A DNA stretch of 10,240 bases, taken from the NCBI GenBank assembly GCA_905215795.1, contig CAJMRV010000048.1, positions 1 through 10,240 of the forward strand, read 5' to 3'. Numbering within the stretch: the first letter of the stretch is position 1; every line of letters starts with the position of its first letter. This document shows, piece by piece, positions 5,140-10,240 of the stretch. Source of the stretch: an uncultured bacterium (GTDB taxonomy: Bacteria > Pseudomonadota > Gammaproteobacteria > Burkholderiales > Burkholderiaceae_F). The translations under genes were made by a program, and so were the position numbers. Under the pieces are notes generated by a model. That model did not search any database and was not told the DNA's origin. It saw only the letters and a program-made list of their open reading frames with translations.

Positions 5140-5145
5140 TAAAAT
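5140..5145 (+). promoter_or_regulatory. Possible -10 element of queA
   Basis: TAAAAT lies 34 bases before the queA ATG. No convincing -35 hexamer is seen at 16-18 bases, so this is weak. If used, transcription starts near 5152, after the in-frame ATG at 5144, which favours the ATG at 5180 as the queA start. Confidence 0.3.
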
Positions 5146-5179
5146 GCGAGCCTCTTCCCTAAAACTGGCCAGTCAAGCC

Positions 5180-6241
5180 ATGAAAGAACAACATCTATCC
5201 GATTTCGATTTCGAGCTCCCCGAGGAGCTCATCGCTCAATATCCCCTTGCTGAACGCACGGCTTCGCGCCTGCTTCACATCAAGCCCGACTCCCCCTTCG
5301 AAGACCTGCACTTCAGCGACATCGAAGGGCTCCTTCGTCCGGGCGACCTCCTCGTCGTCAACAACACCCGCGTGATCAAGGCGCGTCTTTATGGCCACAA
5401 GGCCTCGGGCGGTGCCATCGAGGCGCTGATCGAGCGCGTCACGGGCGAGAGGACGGCGCTTTCCATGATCCGCGCGAGCAAGTCCCCGAAGCCCGGCGCC
5501 GTCCTTCACTTCGATGCGAAGGATGCCGGGGCCGAGGCCGTGGTGCTCGGCAGGGAAGGGCAGTTCTACCAGCTCGAATTCACCGAGCCGGTGCTCGAGG
5601 TGCTCGATCGCTGCGGCGAGGTTCCTCTTCCCCCCTACATCACGCACGCCGCTGAAAAGAGCGACGAGACGCGCTATCAGACGGTCTACGCCCGTTATCC
5701 CGGCGCCGTCGCCGCGCCGACGGCCGGCCTGCATTTCTCCGAAGCGCTCCTCGAGCGCCTCAAGGCCAAGGGCGTTGAAATGGCCCAGGTCACGCTGCAC
5801 GTCGGCGCGGGCACGTTCCAGCCCGTCCGTGTCGAGAACCTCTCCGAGCATCACATGCATTCGGAGTGGTATGAGGTCACGCCCGAGGTGGCCGAACAGA
5901 TCAACCGCGCCAAGGCCGAGGGACGACGCGTGGTCGCCGTCGGCACGACGTCCCTGAGGACGCTCGAGAGCGCGGCGGACCGTCCCGGCCACATCGAGGC
6001 CGGCGCCCGCAACACGCAGCTCTTCATCAAGCCGGGTTATGACTTCCGCATCATCGACGCGCTTGTGACGAACTTCCATCTGCCGAAGTCCACGCTCGTG
6101 ATGCTCGTCTCCGCCCTTGCCGGGCGCGAACGCATCCTCGGCGCCTACGCCCATGCCGTGGCGGAGAAGTACCGCTTCTTCAGCTACGGGGACGCCTGCT
6201 TCATCGAGCGCGACCCCCGCATCCCCCAGACAGAACAGTAA
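5180..6241 (+). CDS. queA: QueA, S-adenosylmethionine:tRNA ribosyltransferase-isomerase
   Basis: A cytoplasmic enzyme of queuosine synthesis. It transfers and isomerises the ribosyl group of S-adenosylmethionine onto 7-aminomethyl-7-deazaguanine in tRNA, giving epoxyqueuosine. At 353 residues it has normal length. Family blocks are intact: LSDFDFELPEELIAQYPL (6-23), LLRPGDLLVVNNTRVIKARL (51-70), EVPLPPYI (147-154), RYQTVYA (165-171), AAPTAGLHF (178-186), TLHVGAGTFQPVR (205-217), VGTTSLRTLES (254-264) and TNFHLPKSTLVMLVSA (297-312). The frame stays open upstream to 5048, but those residues are unlike any QueA, so I place the start at ATG 5180. The Shine-Dalgarno is poor. It heads a rightward run, 11 bases from tgt. 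GC is much higher than in the transferase gene to its left. Confidence 0.97.
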   Translation: MKEQHLSDFDFELPEELIAQYPLAERTASRLLHIKPDSPFEDLHFSDIEGLLRPGDLLVVNNTRVIKARLYGHKASGGAIEALIERVTGERTALSMIRASKSPKPGAVLHFDAKDAGAEAVVLGREGQFYQLEFTEPVLEVLDRCGEVPLPPYITHAAEKSDETRYQTVYARYPGAVAAPTAGLHFSEALLERLKAKGVEMAQVTLHVGAGTFQPVRVENLSEHHMHSEWYEVTPEVAEQINRAKAEGRRVVAVGTTSLRTLESAADRPGHIEAGARNTQLFIKPGYDFRIIDALVTNFHLPKSTLVMLVSALAGRERILGAYAHAVAEKYRFFSYGDACFIERDPRIPQTEQ

Positions 6242-6252
6242 CAGGACAGTTG

Positions 6253-7386
6253 ATGGCACTCGAATTCAAGGTCAAGAAAACCTGCGGCAAGGCCCGCCGC
6301 GGCGAACTCAAGCTCAACCATGGCGTCGTCCAGACGCCGATCTTCATGCCCGTCGGCACGTACGGCTCGGTCAAGGCGATGGCGCCCTACGAGCTCAAGG
6401 ACATCGGCGCGCAGATCATCCTCGGGAACACGTTCCACCTCTGGCTCCGTCCGGGGCTCGAGGTGATGGACGCCCACAAGGGCCTGCACGGCTTCATGCA
6501 GTGGGACAAGCCCATCCTCACCGACTCCGGCGGATTCCAGGTCTTCAGCCTGGGCGACCTCCGCAAGATCACCGAGGAGGGCGTGCACTTCCGCAATCCG
6601 ATCAACGGCTCCAAGCTCTTCCTCGACCCCGAGATGTCGATGAAGATCCAGAGGAGCCTCAATTCCGACATCGTGATGGTGCTCGATGAGTGCACCCCCT
6701 ACAAGATAGGCGACCGTCCGGCCACCGAACTCGAGGCGGCCAAGTCGATGCGCATGAGCCTTCGTTGGGCCAAGCGTTCCAAGGACGAGTTCAATCGTCT
6801 TGAGAACCCCAACGCGCTCTTCGGCATCGTCCAGGGCGGCATGTACACGCACCTGCGCGAGGAGTCCCTCGAGGGCCTCAAGGAGATCGGCTTCCATGGC
6901 TACGCCATCGGCGGCCTCTCCGTGGGCGAGCCCAAGGAGGAGATGATGCGCGTCCTCGACGAGGTGGCCCACAAGCTCCCCGAGGACCGCCCCCGCTACC
7001 TGATGGGCGTGGGCACACCCGAGGACCTCGTCGACGGCGTGAGCCGCGGCGTGGACATGTTCGACTGCGTGATGCCCACACGTAACGCCCGCAACGGCTG
7101 GCTCTTCACCCGCTTCGGCGACATCAAGCTCAAGAACAGCCGCTACCGCAACGACCTGCGTCCGCTCGACCCGACGTGCGACTGCTACACGTGCCGCAAC
7201 TTCTCGCGCTCGTACCTGCAGCATCTGCACAAGGTGGGCGAGATCCTCGGCGCGCGCCTCAACACGATCCACAACCTCGCCTTCTACCTGCGAATCATGC
7301 AGGAGATGCGCGACGCGCTTGACGCGGGCACGTTCGAGGAGTGGAAGAAGCAGTTCCGCGAGGACCGCGCCAGGGGCATCGAGTAA
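6253..7386 (+). CDS. tgt: Tgt, queuine tRNA-ribosyltransferase (tRNA-guanine transglycosylase)
   Basis: Exchanges guanine at tRNA position 34 for preQ1 in GUN-anticodon tRNAs, the step before QueA. The protein has 377 residues, full length. It shows the general-base Asp91 in ILTDSGGFQVFS (88-99), the pterin-like pocket FGIVQGGMY (190-198), AIGGLSVGE (218-226), and nucleophile Asp271 in VDMFDCVMPTRNARNG (267-282). The zinc site is Cys309, Cys311, Cys314 and His340. An in-frame TTG at 6250 precedes the ATG. I choose the ATG at 6253 because AGGA (6243-6246) sits six bases upstream. It is almost certainly cotranscribed with queA, giving two consecutive steps of one pathway. Confidence 0.98.
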   Translation: MALEFKVKKTCGKARRGELKLNHGVVQTPIFMPVGTYGSVKAMAPYELKDIGAQIILGNTFHLWLRPGLEVMDAHKGLHGFMQWDKPILTDSGGFQVFSLGDLRKITEEGVHFRNPINGSKLFLDPEMSMKIQRSLNSDIVMVLDECTPYKIGDRPATELEAAKSMRMSLRWAKRSKDEFNRLENPNALFGIVQGGMYTHLREESLEGLKEIGFHGYAIGGLSVGEPKEEMMRVLDEVAHKLPEDRPRYLMGVGTPEDLVDGVSRGVDMFDCVMPTRNARNGWLFTRFGDIKLKNSRYRNDLRPLDPTCDCYTCRNFSRSYLQHLHKVGEILGARLNTIHNLAFYLRIMQEMRDALDAGTFEEWKKQFREDRARGIE

Positions 7387-7406
7387 GGGAAATACCGTGC
7401 CCCGGA

Positions 7407-7469
7407 GACGTACGTCCGCACGGGAAAATCCCCTCTATAATAGGTCAGACGTGCGGAACGCCCGTTCCG
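7407..7469 (+). promoter_or_regulatory. yajC promoter region with several palindromes
   Basis: A perfect TATAAT is at 7436-7441, with no good -35 hexamer at 16-18 bases, which hints at an activator. Around it are a 10-bp palindrome GACGTACGTC (7407-7416), an 8-bp inverted repeat TCCGCACG (7415-7422) / CGTGCGGA (7450-7457) that brackets the -10 box, and a hairpin CGGAACG-CC-CGTTCCG (7454-7469). The last would lie in the early mRNA leader. The predicted start is near 7448, giving a leader of about 64 bases before yajC. Confidence 0.45.
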
Positions 7470-7511
7470 TCATGAAACACCGACTTTTAGACTAGAAAGA
7501 CTGGAGTACAC

Positions 7512-7847
7512 ATGTTTTTTATTCCTGAAGCTATGGCCGCCGACACCGGCGCTTCCTTCCAGGCCATGGCGGGCCAGCTCCTGCCGTTGCTGTTGATCTT
7601 CGCCGCGTTCTGGTTCTTCCTGATCCGTCCGCAGCAGAAGCGTCAGAAGGAACACATGAAGATGGTCGACGCCCTCGCCAAGGGCGACGAAGTGATGACG
7701 ATGGGCGGTCTTTCCGGCCGCATCGAAGACGTCGAGGAACAGACCATCCTCCTGCAGATCGCCGCCGTCGACGGAAAGCCGGTTGCCGTCCGCATGAACC
7801 GCAACGCCGTCCAGGCCGTCCTCCCGAAGGGCTCCCTGAAGTTCTGA
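7512..7847 (+). CDS. yajC: YajC, Sec translocon accessory subunit
   Basis: A small inner-membrane protein that associates with SecDF and the SecYEG-YidC holotranslocon; its precise role is minor. It has 111 residues, the usual size. One membrane span is at about 22-40 (LLPLLLIFAAFWFFLIRP), directly followed by the hallmark RPQQKRQKEH and then the cytoplasmic domain with ALAKGDEVMTMGGLSGRI. GGAG (7503-7506), five bases before the ATG, fixes the start. It is separated from tgt by 125 bases with its own promoter signals, but sits in the standard tgt-yajC-secD order. Confidence 0.96.
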   Translation: MFFIPEAMAADTGASFQAMAGQLLPLLLIFAAFWFFLIRPQQKRQKEHMKMVDALAKGDEVMTMGGLSGRIEDVEEQTILLQIAAVDGKPVAVRMNRNAVQAVLPKGSLKF

Positions 7848-7889
7848 GCGTGCCCCGCCGGCATCCCCTCTTGTTGATTCCGGCGTGTT

Positions 7890-7931
7890 GAAAGCCCGGC
7901 CCCGTCCGGGCTTTCCTTACTGATTTTTTTT
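7890..7931 (+). terminator. Hairpin between yajC and secD, possible partial terminator
   Basis: GAAAGCCCGG (7890-7899), 6-base loop, CCGGGCTTTC (7906-7915): a perfect 10-bp stem. The T tract is imperfect. The stem is followed by CTTACTGA and only then a run of eight T (7924-7931). It probably reduces rather than stops transcription into secD, or stabilises the yajC mRNA end. Confidence 0.45.
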
Positions 7932-7939
7932 GCCTTGTT

Positions 7940-7965
7940 GCCGGCGGTGCCTGTCGCCCGCCGGC
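7940..7965 (+). repeat. GC-rich hairpin in the secD leader
   Basis: GCCGGCGG, 10-base loop, CCGCCGGC: a very stable perfect stem about 50 bases before the secD ATG. No T run follows. A further CCGGC/GCCGG pair lies downstream, near 7982-7999. Role unknown; possibly mRNA processing or leader control. Confidence 0.45.
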
Positions 7966-8016
7966 TGAATGGATCAGACGCCGGCCCACAGAAGCCGGTG
8001 CTGACGGAGAGAAGCG

Positions 8017-9909
8017 ATGAATCGCTACCCACTTTGGAAATACATCGTCATCGGTGTCGCCCTCATCATCGGGCTCGTGTACACCCTGCCGAATTTCTAC
8101 GGCGAGTCCCCGGCCGTCCAGGTTTCCTCCGGGAAAGCCACGGTCAAGGTGACCGACCGCACCCTGCAGGAGGTCGAGTCGTTGTTGAAAGTCAACGACT
8201 TGAAGCCCAACGGGGTCTTCTATGAACAAAACGCCCAGCAGAACACGATCCGCGTGCGTTTCGAGCCCACCGAAGCTGAAAAGCAGCTCAAGGCCCGCGA
8301 GGTCCTCGACAAGGGTCTGAACCCGGACCGTGAGGACGCCGGCTACATCGTCGCGCTCAACCTGGTGCCCAACACGCCCAAGTGGCTGTTGTCGATCAAC
8401 GCCCTGCCGATGTACCTCGGCCTCGACCTTCGCGGCGGCGTGCACTTCCTGCTCCAGGTCGACATGACCGCGGCGATCCAGAAGCGCGCCGAGGCGACCC
8501 TGGCCGACATCCGCACGCAGCTGCGCGACAAGCACATCCGCCACCGCGGCATCAGCCGCAACGGCGACACCGTCGAGGTGGCCTTCGCCGACCAGGACGA
8601 CCTGATGCGCGCCAACGACCTGCTCCGTGCCACGCAGCCCGACCTGGTCCTGACGCTGCCCTCCTCGAACGAGGCACCGTACGTCCTCCAGGCCAAGCTG
8701 AGCCAGCGCGCCATCCACAGCGTCCAGGAATACGCCCTCAAGCAGAACATCTCCACGCTGCACAACCGAATCAACGAGCTCGGCGTGTCCGAACCCGTGA
8801 TCGCCCAGCAGGGCGCCGACCGCATCGTCGTGCAGCTCCCGGGCGTGCAGGACACCGCCAAGGCCAAGGACATCCTCGGCCGCACGGCCACGCTGGAAGT
8901 GCGTCTCGTCGACGACTCCCCCGAGGCCCTGACGCAGCTCTCCCAGGGCAACGTCCCCTTCGGCGACGAACTCTTCAACGACCGCGAGGGGCATCCCCTG
9001 CTCGTCAAGCGCCGCGTGATCCTCACCGGTGAGAACCTCAACGACGCCCAGCCGGGCTTCGACAGCCAGACGCAGGAACCCACGGTCAACCTCGAGCTCG
9101 ACAACCGCGGGGCCCGCATCTTCAAGGACGTCACCCGCGACAACATCGGCAAGCGCATCGCCATCATCCTCTTTGAAAAGGGCAAGGGCGAAGTGGTGAC
9201 CGCGCCGGTCGTCCGCTCCGAAATCGGCGGCGGCCGCGTGCAGATCTCCGGCCGCATGAGCGCGATCGAAGCCACCGACACGGCCCTGCTGCTGCGCGCC
9301 GGTTCGCTCGCCGCACCGATGGAGATCGTCGAGGAACGCCTGATCGGCCCGAGCCTTGGTGAGGCGAACATCGAGTCGGGCTTCCGCTCGACCCTCTACG
9401 GCTTCCTCGTGATCGCCGTCTTCATGGCCGTCTACTACCGAGTCTTCGGCATGGTGAGCGCCTTCTCGCTCGTCTGCAACGTCGTGATGCTGATCGCCAT
9501 CCTCTCGATGCTACAGGCCACGCTGACGCTCCCGGGCATCGCCGCCATCGCGCTCACGCTGGGCATGGCCGTCGACTCGAACGTGCTCATCAACGAACGC
9601 ATCCGTGAGGAACTCCGTGCCGGACGCCTGCCGCAGACCGCCATTGCGGAAGGCTACGACCGCGCCCTCGCAACCATTCTCGACTCGAACATCACGAGCT
9701 TGATCGCCGGCCTCGCGCTGTTGATCTTCGGTTCCGGTCCGGTCCGCGGCTTCGCCGTCGTGCACTGCATCGGCATCATGACCTCGATCTTCACCTCCGT
9801 GATGGTTTCGCGTTCGCTGGTCAACCTGATCTACGGCCGCCGCAAGAAACTCACCACGGTGAGCATCGGCCAGATCTGGCGTCCTGACGACGCGAAGACG
9901 TCCAAATAA
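8017..9909 (+). CDS. secD: SecD, protein export membrane protein
   Basis: An RND-superfamily subunit of SecDF, which uses the proton gradient to pull exported proteins through SecYEG on the periplasmic side. It has 630 residues, near the E. coli length. The first membrane span (about 9-27) is followed by the large periplasmic P1 region. LGLDLRGG (134-141) is the family signature; a second block is TATLEVRLV (290-298). LRAGSLAAPM (426-435) and IGPSLGE (443-449) precede the C-terminal five-span domain (about 457-605). In it GMAVDSNVLINERIREEL (516-533) carries Asp520, matching the proton-relay Asp of E. coli SecD, and LDSNITSLIA (555-564). GGAG at 8006-8009, seven bases before the ATG, supports the start. 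It is followed 18 bases later by secF. Confidence 0.98.
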   Translation: MNRYPLWKYIVIGVALIIGLVYTLPNFYGESPAVQVSSGKATVKVTDRTLQEVESLLKVNDLKPNGVFYEQNAQQNTIRVRFEPTEAEKQLKAREVLDKGLNPDREDAGYIVALNLVPNTPKWLLSINALPMYLGLDLRGGVHFLLQVDMTAAIQKRAEATLADIRTQLRDKHIRHRGISRNGDTVEVAFADQDDLMRANDLLRATQPDLVLTLPSSNEAPYVLQAKLSQRAIHSVQEYALKQNISTLHNRINELGVSEPVIAQQGADRIVVQLPGVQDTAKAKDILGRTATLEVRLVDDSPEALTQLSQGNVPFGDELFNDREGHPLLVKRRVILTGENLNDAQPGFDSQTQEPTVNLELDNRGARIFKDVTRDNIGKRIAIILFEKGKGEVVTAPVVRSEIGGGRVQISGRMSAIEATDTALLLRAGSLAAPMEIVEERLIGPSLGEANIESGFRSTLYGFLVIAVFMAVYYRVFGMVSAFSLVCNVVMLIAILSMLQATLTLPGIAAIALTLGMAVDSNVLINERIREELRAGRLPQTAIAEGYDRALATILDSNITSLIAGLALLIFGSGPVRGFAVVHCIGIMTSIFTSVMVSRSLVNLIYGRRKKLTTVSIGQIWRPDDAKTSK

Positions 9910-9927
9910 TCACGGGAGGCAGACACA

Positions 9928-10240
9928 ATGGAATTCTTCCGCATTTCCAAGACGATCCCGTTCATGAAATACCGTCACATCCTGAACGCTATTTCCGTGA
10001 TCAGCTTCGTTCTTGCCGTATTCTTCATCTTCACGCGCGGCCTCTCGTTCTCGATCGAGTTCACGGGCGGCACGCAGCTTGAAGTCCACTATCCCTCGGC
10101 CGTCAACACCGAACAGGTTCGTGAGGAACTGAGCGGGCTCTCCAAGGAGGTGCTCGTCCAGACCTTCGGCACGGCGTCCGACATCGTCATCCGCATGCCC
10201 AACCAGAAGGGGCAGAGCTCCGGTGAGCTCGCCGTCGCGG
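9928..10240 (+). CDS. secF: SecF, protein export membrane protein (N-terminal part, runs off window)
   Basis: The first 104 codons of the SecD partner. It begins MEFFRISKTIPFMKYRH, has a first membrane span at about residues 18-37 (LNAISVISFVLAVFFIFTRG), and then the hallmark LSFSIEFTGGTQLEV (38-52) before the periplasmic P1 head. GGGAGG at 9914-9919 lies eight bases before the ATG. It is 18 bases downstream of secD and surely in the same operon. The C-terminal five-span domain is outside the window. Confidence 0.96.
   Translation, partial: MEFFRISKTIPFMKYRHILNAISVISFVLAVFFIFTRGLSFSIEFTGGTQLEVHYPSAVNTEQVREELSGLSKEVLVQTFGTASDIVIRMPNQKGQSSGELAVA

Noticed and set aside
5048..5179. N-terminal extension of queA
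   Set aside because: Residues before MKEQHLSDF have no QueA similarity and would place the start inside the sRNA promoter on the other strand.
4941..5179. preQ1 riboswitch upstream of queA
   Set aside because: I see no preQ1-I, II or III core on the plus strand. queA acts after preQ1 incorporation and is not a usual target.
6250..6252. TTG start codon for tgt
   Set aside because: The adjacent ATG at 6253 is stronger and better spaced from AGGA.
5195..7272. Long minus-strand ORFs opposite queA and tgt
   Set aside because: Antisense frames kept open by GC bias; His/Glu/Arg/Val-rich low-complexity composition.
7935..8225. Plus-strand ORF over the secD leader, considered as a SecM/VemP-like arrest peptide
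   Set aside because: No signal peptide, no arrest-like motif, overlaps secD out of frame for about 200 bases and lacks a ribosome binding site.
7531..8994. 487-codon minus-strand ORF across yajC-secD
   Set aside because: Antisense shadow; it would cross the hairpins between yajC and secD and shows no family motif.
1..10240. tRNA, rRNA, CRISPR arrays, complete insertion sequence or prophage
   Set aside because: No cloverleaf T-loop pattern, no regularly spaced repeats, and no complete transposase or phage structural gene was found.

Overview
The window looks like chromosome of a Gram-negative betaproteobacterium. I would place it in Burkholderiales, probably a gut Sutterellaceae (Sutterella/Parasutterella type). 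The reasons are the yjgA(darP)-mog neighbourhood, the queA-tgt-yajC-secD-secF order, moderately high GC in the housekeeping genes, and a lipid A/LPS phosphoethanolamine-transferase family gene. The family assignment is inference; no rRNA lies in the window.

Layout. (1) 1-130: the last 31 codons of an unrecognised rightward gene, then a perfect palindromic terminator shared with the next, convergent gene. (2) 129-509, minus: a stand-alone helix-turn-helix protein resembling only the DNA-binding N-terminus of ISNCY-type transposases. (3) 510-830: a non-coding stretch with several perfect inverted repeats and one doubtful 40-codon ORF. (4) 831-2796, minus: darP/yjgA followed by an uncommon gene in which a complete Mog molybdopterin adenylyltransferase is fused to a complete serine carboxylesterase (Abhydrolase_2 type). 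(5) 2977-4590, plus: an inner-membrane phosphoethanolamine-transferase-like enzyme with visibly lower GC than the genes to its right, divergent from darP. (6) 4591-5179: about 590 bases without a convincing protein gene but dense in RNA signals. (7) 5180-10240, plus: queA, tgt (queuosine tRNA modification) and yajC, secD, secF (Sec translocon accessory complex; secF runs off the end).

The most interesting stretch is 4612-5076. On the minus strand a near-consensus sigma70 promoter (TTGAGA, 17 bp, TACAAT) contains a Fur-like box (GAGAATCATTCTC). It is followed by about 134 nt with no credible ORF, ending in a strong GC hairpin plus six U. This is the architecture of a Fur-repressed iron-stress sRNA (the functional class of RyhB, PrrF and NrrF). 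Its predicted unpaired segments are rich in anti-Shine-Dalgarno CU motifs. Just beyond it are a second Fur-like box, another hairpin, and a second possible minus-strand RNA unit (promoter near 4783-4811, serial stem-loops, strong terminator at 4612-4654).

The housekeeping genes work together in two modules. Tgt puts preQ1 into tRNA at position 34 and QueA converts it to epoxyqueuosine. YajC-SecD-SecF uses the proton motive force to help SecYEG complete export. The yajC promoter and the yajC-secD gap carry unusually many palindromes, suggesting control at the level of initiation, RNA structure or partial termination.
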